This document shows positions 52,986 to 62,229 of a stretch of 64,000 bases of DNA, in pieces (the first letter of the stretch is position 1; each line of letters opens with the position of its first letter). The notes under the pieces were generated by a model. That model was not told where the DNA came from. It searched no databases and saw only the letters and a list, made by a program, of their open reading frames with translations. The DNA is from Burkholderia sp. OK233. Its GTDB lineage: Bacteria > Pseudomonadota > Gammaproteobacteria > Burkholderiales > Burkholderiaceae. The stretch is from assembly GCF_900230185.1 (NCBI RefSeq), contig NZ_OCSR01000001.1, positions 124,001-188,000 of the forward strand. The letters run 5' to 3'. The position numbers and the translations under genes were made by a program.

Positions 52986-52997
52986 GCTAACGTTAGC
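52986..52997. promoter_or_regulatory. palindromic operator GCTAACGTTAGC (site 3)
   Basis: Perfect palindrome 33 bases upstream of the dioxygenase start, within TGATGCTAACGTTAGCGCA. It is identical to site 1 before the FAH-family gene, which links the two promoters to one regulator. A related half-site-like GCGAACGTAAGC is near 52,921-52,935. Confidence 0.7.
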
Positions 52998-53030
52998 GCA
53001 GTTCTCCCAATTCAAACGATAGAGGTTCGT

Positions 53031-54044
53031 ATGTTGCCACCCGTCGATCTCCGGCCGCCGTTTAACATCACCCGCACGAGCCATGTCGTGCTGCACGTCG
53101 CCGACCTGGCGAAGAGCCGCGAGTTTTATGTCAACGTTATTGGTCTGATTGTTTCAGACGAGGATGACCAGACCTGTTATCTGCGTGGGCTGGCGGAGGC
53201 CTGTCACCATAGCCTCGTGCTCGTGCAGACCAACGGCGAGGCGACGTGCAAGCGGCTGGGTTTTCGCGTGTTTTTTGAAGAGGATCTGGATCTCGCATAC
53301 CAGTTTTTCAAGTCGGAAGGACTGCCTGCAGAGTGGGTTGAGGTCGCGCATCAGGGCAGGACACTCCATGTTTCCGATCCGATCGGCACGAAAATCGAAC
53401 TGTGCGCGACGATGGAAACCCGCGAGCGCCAGTATCTGAACCGCGAAATCTTCAAGGGCGCGCATGCCCAGAGGCTCGATCACGTACAGATCTTCGCCCC
53501 CGATGCCTACGCGCTCTGTGAGTTCTACAGCCGGTTGGGATTCCGGAATTCCGAGTATCTGGCACATGGAGACAAGCTGCTTGGCGCATTCATGTACCGC
53601 AAGGGAACGTGCCTCGATCTCGCGATCGTTGAAAACGAAGGCCCTTGTCTGCATCACTTCGCCTACACCGTTTCGGAGTCGCACAACATTTTTGATGCAT
53701 GCGACTTCGCAGGTATCTACGGATACGGCACCGAGGTCGAGCGCGGGCCCGGTCGCCACGGCCCAGGCGGAATGCTGTTTGTCTATCTGCGCGATCCCGA
53801 CGGGCACCGCATCGAGATCTTCAACAGTCACTACCAAACGATCGACATTGAAATCGAGCCGGTGCGTTGGGACGCTGGCTCATTGAGCACAAGTGTTCGC
53901 TGGGGACTCCCCGCACCGACTCGCTGGTACTTCGAAGCCACGAAGTTCGAGGCGGTGCCGCTCATCCCGGCTGTGCAAAAACCCAACCCTGAAACGCTCG
54001 AAAGCTATTTGCAGAAACAGCTTTCGGCGAAGAACAACATATAG
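53031..54044 (+). CDS. type I extradiol ring-cleavage dioxygenase (HpcB/catechol 2,3-dioxygenase family)
   Basis: 337 residues made of two vicinal-oxygen-chelate domains. The C-terminal domain carries the iron ligands His151 (RLDHVQIF), His208 or 209 (CLHHFAYTV) and Glu262 (GHRIEIFNS), and the substrate-facing RDPDGHR. The N-terminal half (TRTSHVVLHVADLAKSREFYVNVIGLIV) resembles homoprotocatechuate 2,3-dioxygenase more than catechol 2,3-dioxygenase. It should open a catechol-type ring next to its hydroxyls. AGAGG precedes ATG 53031, and an operator palindrome lies just upstream. Confidence 0.9.
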   Translation: MLPPVDLRPPFNITRTSHVVLHVADLAKSREFYVNVIGLIVSDEDDQTCYLRGLAEACHHSLVLVQTNGEATCKRLGFRVFFEEDLDLAYQFFKSEGLPAEWVEVAHQGRTLHVSDPIGTKIELCATMETRERQYLNREIFKGAHAQRLDHVQIFAPDAYALCEFYSRLGFRNSEYLAHGDKLLGAFMYRKGTCLDLAIVENEGPCLHHFAYTVSESHNIFDACDFAGIYGYGTEVERGPGRHGPGGMLFVYLRDPDGHRIEIFNSHYQTIDIEIEPVRWDAGSLSTSVRWGLPAPTRWYFEATKFEAVPLIPAVQKPNPETLESYLQKQLSAKNNI

Positions 54045-54061
54045 GAAGAGGATCACTAGAA

Positions 54062-54592
54062 ATGGCACGAGTCAAATACCTTCGTCGCTCGGACAGCGGC
54101 GCTGATCAGGCGCTTTTCGACAGGCTGGAGCGCGAGCGGAAGGTCCCAACGGCCAACATCTTCAGCGCACTCGCGAACGCGCCTCTGGTGCTGGACCAGT
54201 TCCTGTCGTACGCCAACGCGCTGCGCGCATCGGAGCTGAGCCCGAAGCTTCGCGAACTCGCGATCCTGACCGTCGGGCATTGTACGGGGTCGGTGTATGA
54301 GATTGCGCATCACCAGTCGCACGGTGTGAAGGCCGGCATCAGCAAAGAGCAGTTGAGCGCGATTGTGGACTACGAGGATTCGCAGCTCTTCGACGCACAT
54401 GAGCGTGCCGTGATGGCGTTCGCCGAAGAGTCCACACGGTCGGTGGACGTCAGCGGGCAGACATGGGCAGCGGTGGCCGCGTTCCTCCCGGAGCGCCAAC
54501 TCGTCGAGTTGGTGTTGATCGTTGCCTGGTACAACTCGGGCGTCCGGATCATGGGGGCGCTCGACATCGAGCTCGAGGAAGGCTATCGCTGA
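54062..54592 (+). CDS. carboxymuconolactone decarboxylase (CMD) family protein
   Basis: 176 residues. The CMD domain is shown by LSPKLRELAILTVGHCTGSVYEIAHHQSHGVKAGISKEQLSAI, with the E-x-x-H motif (YEIAHH) and no peroxidatic Cys-x-x-Cys pair, so it is not AhpD-like. Relatives act on lactones in beta-ketoadipate routes or have unassigned roles in catabolic operons. It lies 17 bases after the dioxygenase stop, with GAGG before its ATG, so both are one transcript. Confidence 0.85.
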   Translation: MARVKYLRRSDSGADQALFDRLERERKVPTANIFSALANAPLVLDQFLSYANALRASELSPKLRELAILTVGHCTGSVYEIAHHQSHGVKAGISKEQLSAIVDYEDSQLFDAHERAVMAFAEESTRSVDVSGQTWAAVAAFLPERQLVELVLIVAWYNSGVRIMGALDIELEEGYR

Positions 54593-54807
54593 CCTTTCAC
54601 ACAGAACCGGCACAGAAGCGGTCCGGCTCAACGTTCATCGCACAACCCGCTTCCGTTAAGCGACTGCGAAGTCTGGCGGCTGGTCTGGTGAATGACATCC
54701 AGGCGGCAGGATTCCCTGGCTGGAAGAGCATCGGTCGACAGGTAACCCTGCTGGCTTGGGGTCGGGATTGGGTCGTGCGCAATTTGATTCATTAGCAAGA
54801 GGTTAGT

Positions 54808-55917
54808 ATGGAAAAGACGATGGTTGCAGCTCGGCTGCACGCCCTTGGTACACCGATGACACTGGACACGATTCCTGTGCCGAAGCCGCGCCCTAACGAT
54901 GTGCTCGTGCGGGTCAAGGCCTGCGGCATCGTTCCCAACATGGCGAACGTGATCAACAACTGGATGACGTGGTTCCCACACCAGCCGTTGCCGAAGTTTC
55001 CCGCCATTTTCGGGCTGGACCCGGCTGGCGTGATTGAGGAGGTCGGTGAAGCCGTCATTAACGCGAAGCCCGGTGATCGCGTCTACGTTAGTCCGTTGCG
55101 TTCGTGTGGGTCGTGTTCGGCTTGCCGGTCCGGCCATCGGAGTCACTGCCGATACTTCACGCTCAACGGCTATTTCAGTACGAGCCGCGATGGCCAGAAA
55201 ATCTTTGATCTGTATCCGTACGGCGGTTTCTCGGAGTACATGACGGCGCCGGAGTATGCGATCGTCAACATTCCCGATAACCTGACCTTTGAGCAGGCGG
55301 GCAGGTTCGGTTATCTGGGTACTTCCTACGGAGCACTGAAGAATGCGGGCGCGGGGCCAGGCCAGGTCGCGCTGATCGACGGTATTACCGGAACGCTCGG
55401 AGTCGCGTCTACTGTGCTGGGCCTTGCGATGGGACTTTCGCGAATCCTTGGCACCGGCCGGGATGAGCGACTGTTGCAACGTGTGAAAGCACTTGCCCCC
55501 GACCGCATCGAGGTGATCCCGCTCGGCGAAAGATCCACTGGCGAATGGGCGAAATCGCTTACCGGAGGGGAGGGTGCGGATTTCGTCATCAGTGCGCTCG
55601 GAGCAAAGGCACCCGCGTCGACCATGCTTGATTCGATGAAAGGCGTGAGGCGCGGCGGCAAGGTAGTCAATGTGGGTGGAGTTGCGGAGGACCTGCCCAT
55701 TGACGTGAAGTGGCTGATGGACGAACAGGTTCAGCTGATCGGGTCAAACTGGTTCACCGCGGCGCAAGGACAGGAAATGGCTGAGATGGTGCGTACGCGT
55801 ACCATCGATCTCTCATACCTTGAAACCCGCCGTTTCTCGCTTGCGGACGTCAACGCAGCGATTTCAGGACTGAAGGACCGCGACGGCGGGTTCAGCAACT
55901 ACGTCGTGATTCCCTAA
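54808..55917 (+). CDS. medium-chain (MDR) alcohol dehydrogenase-like protein, catalytic zinc site altered
   Basis: 369 residues of the MDR family. The structural zinc cysteines are intact (CGSCSACRSGHRSHC, about 97-111). The catalytic-zinc motif normally G-H-E-x-x-G reads FGLDPAGVIEEVG, so the His ligand is replaced by Leu. The coenzyme loop is DGITGTLGVAS rather than a plain G-x-G-x-x-G. Loss of the His suggests either zinc-free reductase chemistry or a changed metal site. The gene is 215 bases after the CMD gene on the same strand; that gap shows no gene. Confidence 0.85.
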   Translation: MEKTMVAARLHALGTPMTLDTIPVPKPRPNDVLVRVKACGIVPNMANVINNWMTWFPHQPLPKFPAIFGLDPAGVIEEVGEAVINAKPGDRVYVSPLRSCGSCSACRSGHRSHCRYFTLNGYFSTSRDGQKIFDLYPYGGFSEYMTAPEYAIVNIPDNLTFEQAGRFGYLGTSYGALKNAGAGPGQVALIDGITGTLGVASTVLGLAMGLSRILGTGRDERLLQRVKALAPDRIEVIPLGERSTGEWAKSLTGGEGADFVISALGAKAPASTMLDSMKGVRRGGKVVNVGGVAEDLPIDVKWLMDEQVQLIGSNWFTAAQGQEMAEMVRTRTIDLSYLETRRFSLADVNAAISGLKDRDGGFSNYVVIP

Positions 55918-56014
55918 GTATCGCCCATGTTTCCTGCTGGATTGTTCATCGTCCAGCAGGAACTGAAGAGAATAACAATATGTAGTTAGGTTAGCACTAC
56001 GAAAGGAGACAGAA

Positions 56015-56599
56015 ATGGAAAGGAGACAATACACGTCCGTCGCGAAGACCCTCCATTGGGCAATGGCCGTCGTGATCATCACGGCCTGGGTTGCGGGCTA
56101 CTACTCCAGCACGCTCAGTCTGCCGCAGAAGATCCAGACCGACAGCATCATGCTGCACAAGTCAATTGCGACAATCACGCTGTTCCTTCTGGCTGCGCGC
56201 ATCCCCTGGCGGCTCATACACGGTGCACCTGCCGCGTCATGCGATGTGCCTTCGCTGGAACGGATGGCCGCACGGCTGGGGCATCTGCTGCTTTACATCT
56301 GCATGGTCGCGCTGCCACTCTCAGGCTGGGTGTGGAGTTCCGCTGCTGGCTACAAGATTCCGGTCGCCGGCCTGTTCTATCTACCGCCTTTGATGGCGAA
56401 AACGCCGACTCTGTCGCCGGTGCTCAAGCAGATACACATCTCGTTCGCCTACGCCATTGCACTTCTCGTATGCGGACATGTTTTCATGGCGCTGAAGCAT
56501 CACTTTTTCGACCGGAGTGATTCGCTCGCATCAATGTCGCCGCGTTTGGGCCGAGGTCGACACGACGCACAGGAGAAACGGCGTCGGATTTCCCATTAG
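56015..56599 (+). CDS. cytochrome b561 family membrane protein
   Basis: 194 residues with four membrane helices. Haem-ligand His residues are in TLHWAMAVVIITAWVAGYY, MLHKSIATITLFLLAARI, GHLLLYICMVALPLSGW and HISFAYAIALLVCGHVFMALKHHFF, the bacterial YodB/YceJ-type b561 layout. Such proteins pass electrons from quinol or to periplasmic partners. AAAGGAGACAGAA before ATG 56015 is a strong ribosome site. Its place between the MDR dehydrogenase and the porin suggests membrane redox support for the cluster, which is inference. Confidence 0.9.
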   Translation: MERRQYTSVAKTLHWAMAVVIITAWVAGYYSSTLSLPQKIQTDSIMLHKSIATITLFLLAARIPWRLIHGAPAASCDVPSLERMAARLGHLLLYICMVALPLSGWVWSSAAGYKIPVAGLFYLPPLMAKTPTLSPVLKQIHISFAYAIALLVCGHVFMALKHHFFDRSDSLASMSPRLGRGRHDAQEKRRRISH

Positions 56600-56658
56600 C
56601 CGTAAAGCGTAATACCCATTCAAACAAAGTCAACATGACAGGTACCAGGAGACAAGGA

Positions 56659-57828
56659 ATGAAAAGGCAACTCGCACTTGCGGTCAGTGGTTGTATATGC
56701 ACCGCGGCTCAGGCCCAAAGCACGGTTACGCTGTACGGACTGATCGACAATGGCGTTTCGTACGTAAGCAATCAGCGCACGGCAACTGGCGCAGGTCGAA
56801 GCAACGTATTTGCTTCCTCCGGAAACATCGTCGGCAACCGTTGGGGTTTGACCGGTAACGAGGATCTGGGCGGTGGCCTTCAGGCCATCTTCAAGCTTGA
56901 AAACGGCTTTACAGGAACCAATGGCGGTCTTCAACAGGGGGGGCGCCTGTTTGGTCGGCAGGCATGGGTAGGCGTGTCCAATCCCTATGGCGCTATCGCG
57001 GTCGGGCGGCAGTACGATTCCGTGGTCGACTACCTGGCGCCCCGAAGTCTGGCGCAAAGCTTCGTCGGTGGACTCGAATTCATGCATCCGATGGATAACG
57101 ATAACTTCGGAGATTTCTTCCGACTCGACAACGCCGTAAAATTCGCCAGCACCGATTTCAGCGGGCTGAAGTTCGGCAGCTTATACGCTTTCTCCAACAA
57201 GGCGGGTGATTTTGCGGATAATCGGGCGTTCAGCGCTGGGGCGACCTACAACAGGGGGCCGATCACCCTGAGTGCTGCGTACATGCGCATAGATAATCCG
57301 GGTGATGGCGCGACAGGCGCGCTCGACGGTTCGTCTACGTCGGGCGATGCAACGTTTCATGCTGCCCGTCAGCAGGTCTGGGGCGTCGGTGGAGCGTATG
57401 CGATCGGTGCGGCCACTTTAGGGCTGGTCTGGAGTCACTCACGTTATAACGATACGACCGCAGTGTATCGTGGTAGCACGCTTTCTCCGGTGTCCACCGG
57501 ATCGCCTACCGATCTGACCTTCAACAACTACGAAGCAAACATTCGATATCTGATTACCCCGGCATGGCTGGTTGCCGCATCGTATACGTTCACGGATGGG
57601 ACGTATTCCAATGCATCAGCCAATGCAAAGCCGAAGTGGAATCAGTTCAACGTGATGACTGCGTATTCGCTTTCCAAGCGTACGGATATCTATCTGATGG
57701 CTGAGTATCAGCATGTGACCGGAGCCGCTGGCACGATCTTCGGCGGCGCGTTCATTGGCGGCAGCGGTGGCCCATCAGCAAGTGGCAAACAGTTCCTCAC
57801 GAGTGCGGGGCTTCGCGTACGGTTCTGA
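56659..57828 (+). CDS. OmpC-type porin
   Basis: 389 residues. A signal peptide (MKRQLALAVSGCICTAAQAQ) precedes STVTLYGLIDNGVSYVSNQR, then NRWGLTGNEDLGGGLQAIFKLENGF and FGRQAWVGVSNPYGAIAVGRQ, and the C-terminal LTSAGLRVRF ends in Phe. This is the trimeric Burkholderiales porin family. ATG 56659 follows AGGAGACAAGGA; an upstream ATG at 56635 would spoil the signal peptide. It closes the second catabolic cluster and probably admits its aromatic substrate. Confidence 0.93.
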   Translation: MKRQLALAVSGCICTAAQAQSTVTLYGLIDNGVSYVSNQRTATGAGRSNVFASSGNIVGNRWGLTGNEDLGGGLQAIFKLENGFTGTNGGLQQGGRLFGRQAWVGVSNPYGAIAVGRQYDSVVDYLAPRSLAQSFVGGLEFMHPMDNDNFGDFFRLDNAVKFASTDFSGLKFGSLYAFSNKAGDFADNRAFSAGATYNRGPITLSAAYMRIDNPGDGATGALDGSSTSGDATFHAARQQVWGVGGAYAIGAATLGLVWSHSRYNDTTAVYRGSTLSPVSTGSPTDLTFNNYEANIRYLITPAWLVAASYTFTDGTYSNASANAKPKWNQFNVMTAYSLSKRTDIYLMAEYQHVTGAAGTIFGGAFIGGSGGPSASGKQFLTSAGLRVRF

Positions 57829-58967
57829 AGACCTTTCCGAAACGGTGAGCAGTCGCTGGACAGAGAGATTGACTGCTCACCGCGAGCCGCGGAGCCTGAT
57901 TCGATTCAGACTGACTTCAGCTATCCATTTTCACGGATGAGCGCAACTTCCAGATGGCGCCGGAGTGCAATCGCGGGACGTCACGCAACGGCGATGATCC
58001 CAATGCGTCCGCAGCGGCGATTCAGTTTCGTATCCTAAGTTTGCCTGTAGACCTGCCATCTCAGCGCACTGTCCGGCGGCTCGCGCAAAGAATGACCAAA
58101 CCAATTCAGGCCACAGTGCGGGCGCGGGTTGCCCAACAACCGGCTGGGCGGTCAAAGCGGTTTGATACAACCTCGGTGTCGTTCTTCCCAAACACAAAAG
58201 ACCGGTCTGCAAAAGCTGGCAGATGGACGAGACCTGCGTCAAGATCGGCCTGTGGAAGTATCTCTGCGGCATTGCGGTAATGCGCATGACCCGCAAGGGG
58301 CAAATGAAATGCGTCAAATGGACCGGCGCGTCCGCCGCACGGCAATTCTATTCTCCCGCCTCATAAACGATCGCGGCCCGTACACTGCACTCGCCCCTCC
58401 GTCCTTATCGCGGCAGAGCCTTGGATAGTCATGGTCTTGGATCGAACGCAAGAAAGTGGCCGCACTGAGACTTGCCGCTTTGCGGCGAGGCAACCTGCAG
58501 CTCCGGCTTTCGTCGGTGACACAATCATTTCGCTCCGCGAAACTGTTGTCTCGCAAGGCTGAGTGGGCATGGGCATAAATTCCCGTGAAGGGCTGACAGA
58601 ATCCTTGCCGCAAGAGTGACAGATTCACTACGGTCTACGTCAACCAACGTCTGCATGCGGCAGCTGTACGCTTTGTACTGCGTCTGCGTAACCTGCGCAA
58701 AATCGCCATGTGTAGCCACGACTTCGAATAGCTGACAGCTATACGCCTGTACTTTTTCAGTCGCCGGCGCAGCAAGCCCGGCTTGCAGTGGACACGTCGC
58801 GGACAGCATTTTCTGCACGCGCTTCCAGGGCGATTACCGCCGTGGCAGGCAACAGTGCTTTCCACGTCATAGGTATTCACCCTAATGGCCTGCTTCACTA
58901 CACTGCAGTTATCGGTCGCAGCAAATCTTCCGGTAACGGATATCGCAGTCAACCTATGAGGTCAGTC
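57829..58967. other. 1.1-kb gap with an IS6 transposase remnant
   Basis: Apart from the deleted IS6-family transposase fragment (58190-58366) I see no gene. The stretch after 58,370 has only arginine- and serine-rich chance frames, and it includes the promoter region of the DUF4148 gene. Confidence 0.5.
58190..58366 (+). pseudogene. IS6-family transposase remnant with internal deletion
   Basis: One frame reads KRPVCKSWQMDETCVKIGLWKYLC and then directly AVMRMTRKGQMKC, QFYSPAS and a stop. The first part is the W-x-M-D-E-T segment with the first catalytic Asp of IS6/IS240 transposases; the second is the conserved C-terminus (M-x-x-K-G-Q-M, QFYSLA). The about 120 residues between are missing without a frame change. 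It cannot be an active transposase. Confidence 0.75.
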
Positions 58968-59306
58968 ATGATGAAATCGCTGATGCAAGCCGCCGTCATC
59001 GCAGTTGCCATCACGGCGCCGATCGTTGCTTTTGCGCAAGAAGGCACCCCCGTCACGCGGGCACAAGTCAAGGGAGAAATCGCCCAACTCGAAGAATCCG
59101 GGTATTCACCCACCGGCAGCGACATCGACTATCCCTCCAGCTTGATGGCGGCAGAAGCGCGTGTTGGAGCTCAAGACGGCAGCGCCGTTACAACCGCGTA
59201 TGGTGGCAAGGCTACGGGTTCAATCGAAGCGGGATCGCGAGCCGCCGCCGCTCATACGAAGTCGCTTTACCTCGAAAACTCTGACTCGCGGTACGTCGGC
59301 GACTAA
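58968..59306 (+). CDS. exported DUF4148 family protein
   Basis: 112 residues: a signal peptide (SLMQAAVIAVAITAPIVAFAQ) followed by the DUF4148 core VTRAQVKGEIAQLEESGYSPTGSDIDYPSSLMAAEARV. It is a periplasmic protein of unknown function, very common in Burkholderia. Starts at 58956, 58968 and 58971 are all in frame; 58968 has GAGGTCAG upstream. A shorter relative is at 48311-48607. Confidence 0.85.
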   Translation: MMKSLMQAAVIAVAITAPIVAFAQEGTPVTRAQVKGEIAQLEESGYSPTGSDIDYPSSLMAAEARVGAQDGSAVTTAYGGKATGSIEAGSRAAAAHTKSLYLENSDSRYVGD

Positions 59307-59357
59307 ATCGCCAATCCGCCGCTTGTATCCACTGCTGAAGAAAGTGAAGAGCGGCGA

Positions 59358-60305
59358 TCAGGGCGCTGCCTCAATAGCGGCAAGCGCACGATTGTCCGCC
59401 TCGAACATTGCTGGCAAGTCTTCCCGAAGGAATGCGATCCACGTACGAATCTTCGCGTCGACGAACCGCCGCGATTGATACAACGCATGGGCGACAACAG
59501 GCTGAACGTCATAGCCGCGCAGGACCCTGACAAGTGAACCCGAAGTCAATCCGGGCAGGGCCACTCCCGCCGGCAGAATGCCGATCCCGAGCCCGCTCCT
59601 GATGGCGGGCTCAAGCGCTTCAATGACATTGACGGCATAGCGCGGGGCACCAATGTCGACGGCGAAGGGAACATCGGTCCCACTGAACATCCATTTGTTG
59701 AACGGAAACACTGGCGTTGCAAGCTGAAGACAATGGTGAGTCTGCAAGTCTTCCGGCGTCTTGGGTTCGCCATGGTCCGCCACGTATCGCGGTGAAGCGC
59801 AGATGATGCCGGGGATACTGCCCAGCCGGACACTAACCAGCTCCGAGTCGGGTAGTCCTGGCGCAACGACGATCGATACGTCATACCCCTCCTCGAGCAT
59901 GTCCGGCAGCGTGCCGGACAACGTGAGTTCGACTCTGAGGGAGTCGAACTGTTCCTGATATCGCAACACGGCGGGTACCACAAGGTGATGTCCGAAGCTC
60001 GATAGCGCATGCACGCGCAAGCACCCCGACGGATGCTGCCTCGCGGAGCTCGCTTCAGCTTGCGCCTCGTCAATGCTGGCAAGGATTTGCCGGCATCGAT
60101 GCAGATAACGTTCGCCCGCCTCGGTTAGCGCGGTGTTCCTCGTGGTCCTGTGCAGCAACCGGGAACCAAGTTGACTCTCGAGATAGGAAACGGCCCGTGA
60201 CGTCACTGACGTCGTCAGATTGAGCTTGCGCGCGGCAGCAGCGAAGCCGCCTTCTGCGGCGACCTTCGCAAAAATGCGCATACATTGAAGTGTGTCCATA
60301 TTCAT
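59358..60305 (-). CDS. LysR-family transcriptional regulator
   Basis: 315 residues. The helix-turn-helix MDTLQCMRIFAKVAAEGGFAAAARKLNLTTSVTSRAVSYLESQLGSRLLHRTTRN occupies residues 3-57; the effector domain has SGCLRVHALSSFGHHLVVPAVLRY, GYDVSIVVAPGLPDSELVS and RSGLGIGILPAGVALPG. This is the CrgA/AaeR-like subgroup by its N-terminus. It is convergent with the DUF4148 gene and upstream of DUF3331 on the same strand. The target is not evident. Confidence 0.92.
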   Translation of the reverse strand: MNMDTLQCMRIFAKVAAEGGFAAAARKLNLTTSVTSRAVSYLESQLGSRLLHRTTRNTALTEAGERYLHRCRQILASIDEAQAEASSARQHPSGCLRVHALSSFGHHLVVPAVLRYQEQFDSLRVELTLSGTLPDMLEEGYDVSIVVAPGLPDSELVSVRLGSIPGIICASPRYVADHGEPKTPEDLQTHHCLQLATPVFPFNKWMFSGTDVPFAVDIGAPRYAVNVIEALEPAIRSGLGIGILPAGVALPGLTSGSLVRVLRGYDVQPVVAHALYQSRRFVDAKIRTWIAFLREDLPAMFEADNRALAAIEAAP

Positions 60306-60353
60306 AAGCCGTGCAGGATTCAGTGAGCGACGTGACGGACGCCACGTCGATTG

Positions 60354-60785
60354 TCAGCGCATTCGCGGGACCGCTTGTACCGCGTCAGACAGAATCATGG
60401 CAGCGGCATTGGCCGGCGGCGGAACTCTTCGTTGCGGACGATAGATCGCGTCGCCCCGTTTGATTGTGCGTCCGGTCAGCGCACACGTTCCCTTGGAACG
60501 GGCTACTCCGCCACGCCATCGCTGTTCGCCGTATCTGCATTCTGTTGCGTCGCGCCAGGCGATGATTGCGGTTAGGGAAGTGGGGCGATCAAGGACAGTA
60601 ACGTGAACTTCTTCAATGGCGTAATGGCGAATGTCGACCGGCCCAGTCGTTCGCTGTGCAACCGCGATGGCGGTACCAACGGAATTCCTGGTTCTTCGGG
60701 GAACGGTTTGTTTCATCAACAGGTCAACGGTTTGTCGCCAGGGGGAAATATCTTGCTTGGCCATCTGACGGTGCTTGCTGCTCAT
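60354..60785 (-). CDS. DUF3331 family protein
   Basis: 143 residues. The C-terminal half reads TAIIAWRDATECRYGEQRWRGGVARSKGTCALTGRTIKRGDAIYRPQRR then NAAAMILSDAV, the DUF3331 pattern (W-R-D-x-T-x-C-x-Y-G-x-Q-x-W, C-x-L-T/S-G-x-x-I-x-x-G-D-x-V/I-Y-R-P). The family is almost confined to Burkholderiaceae and its function is unknown. Three cysteines and the CALTG loop could hold a metal. Confidence 0.88.
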   Translation of the reverse strand: MSSKHRQMAKQDISPWRQTVDLLMKQTVPRRTRNSVGTAIAVAQRTTGPVDIRHYAIEEVHVTVLDRPTSLTAIIAWRDATECRYGEQRWRGGVARSKGTCALTGRTIKRGDAIYRPQRRVPPPANAAAMILSDAVQAVPRMR

Positions 60786-60985
60786 AGTCTGGTTCCCTCC
60801 ACGCCTGTCACTCGTCTTTGGACTCCAGCCTGGTCGAGATCGAGCGGAGATGAAGCAAGCCGAAGCTGTTTTGGCTTACAGGGGCTTGTTCGTCAAAATT
60901 GCAGTGATTGGGAGAAGCGTACATTCGAGCGTATTCGCGAAGCACGGCTCGCCCAATAGAGGCCGAGCCGTGCTTGCCGTCTGTA

Positions 60986-62218
60986 CTAGACGACGCCGAG
61001 TTCACAGAGTGCCTGGATCTCGTCTTCTCCCATGCTCAGCCACGATTGCAATACTTCGGAGGTGTGTTCGCCTAATGTTGGAGGGGGGCGGCGATAGGAC
61101 ACCGGGGTCTCTGACATCCGGATCGGATTCGCAACGAGCGGAACCGTTCCGGCGACGGAATGAGCCATCTCCATTCTCATTCCACGTGCCTTTACCTGGG
61201 GATCGTCAAAGACTCTGTCGAGTGTATTGATCGGACCACAGGGGACACCGGCGATTTCCATCAGACTGACCCATTCGGCGGTTGGCCGTTCGACCGTGAC
61301 ACGGTTAATCCATGCGACTAACCGTGTCCGATTCTTTACGCGCGCAGGATTCGTCGCGAAGCGCTGGTCTCCGGCCCACTCGGAGTGGCCCAATACATTG
61401 CAGAAACTGGCGAACTGCCGGTCGTTACCGACGGCGATGATCATGTAACCATCCGCGGTCGGAAAGTCCTGATAGGGCACGATGTTGGGGTGAGCGTTTC
61501 CCATGCGTGCCGGCGCGGTACCGCCGACCAGATAGTTGGACGCCTGGTTGGCGAGCGACGCGATCTGGACGTCCAGCAATGCGAGGTCGATGTGCTGCCC
61601 GCGGCCCGTCCTGTTGCGAGCAGCAAGTGCGCTGAGTACCGCTACGGTCGCGTAAAGGCCTGTCATCACATCGGTCAACGCGACCCCAACTTTGAGCGGC
61701 CCTGCACCGTCTTCGCCGTCCGGGCGACCTGTGATACTCATCAGGCCGCCCATTCCCTGGATGAGGAAGTCATATCCTGCGCGTGAGGCGGATGGCCCTG
61801 TCTGGCCAAAACCGGTAACGGAGCAATAGACGAGACGCGGATTGATCGCCGAAAGACTTTCGTAGTCGAGCTTGTACTGACGAAGCCCGTCGACCTTGAA
61901 ATTCTCGATGACCACATCGGCATCTCTCGCCAGTCTGCGGATAAGTTGCTGGCCCTCAGGGTGTGCTATGTCAACGGTGATGGACCGCTTGTTCCGGTTC
62001 GCGCTGAGATAGTAAGCCGATTGGTCGCTTGAGTGTCCTTCTGCGTCTTCAAGCCACGGCGGCCCCCAAGCCCGAGTATCGTCGCCCGTGTTCGGGCGTT
62101 CGACCTTGACGACATCTGCGCCCAGGTCCGCTAACATCTGACCCGCCCACGGCCCTGCTAGTACGCGCGACAGATCAAGGACTCGGAGATCCGACAGCGC
62201 TTCGTTGAAGTTTGTCAT
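60986..62218 (-). CDS. class III CoA-transferase (CaiB/BaiF), partner of glutaryl-CoA dehydrogenase
   Basis: 410 residues: ALSDLRVLDLSRVLAGPWAGQMLADLGADVVKVERP at the start, ENFKVDGLRQYKLDYESL with the active-site Asp region, GFGQTGPSASRAGYDFLIQGMGGLMSITG, and ADGYMIIAVGNDRQFASFC. This is the family III fold that moves CoA between acids. It lies 11 bases downstream of gcdH, and the pair is the usual gcdH-gcdG group for glutarate activation and oxidation from lysine or aromatic breakdown. Glutarate as acceptor is inferred from this context. Confidence 0.9.
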   Translation of the reverse strand: MTNFNEALSDLRVLDLSRVLAGPWAGQMLADLGADVVKVERPNTGDDTRAWGPPWLEDAEGHSSDQSAYYLSANRNKRSITVDIAHPEGQQLIRRLARDADVVIENFKVDGLRQYKLDYESLSAINPRLVYCSVTGFGQTGPSASRAGYDFLIQGMGGLMSITGRPDGEDGAGPLKVGVALTDVMTGLYATVAVLSALAARNRTGRGQHIDLALLDVQIASLANQASNYLVGGTAPARMGNAHPNIVPYQDFPTADGYMIIAVGNDRQFASFCNVLGHSEWAGDQRFATNPARVKNRTRLVAWINRVTVERPTAEWVSLMEIAGVPCGPINTLDRVFDDPQVKARGMRMEMAHSVAGTVPLVANPIRMSETPVSYRRPPPTLGEHTSEVLQSWLSMGEDEIQALCELGVV

Positions 62219-62229
62219 GATCGTGCCGA

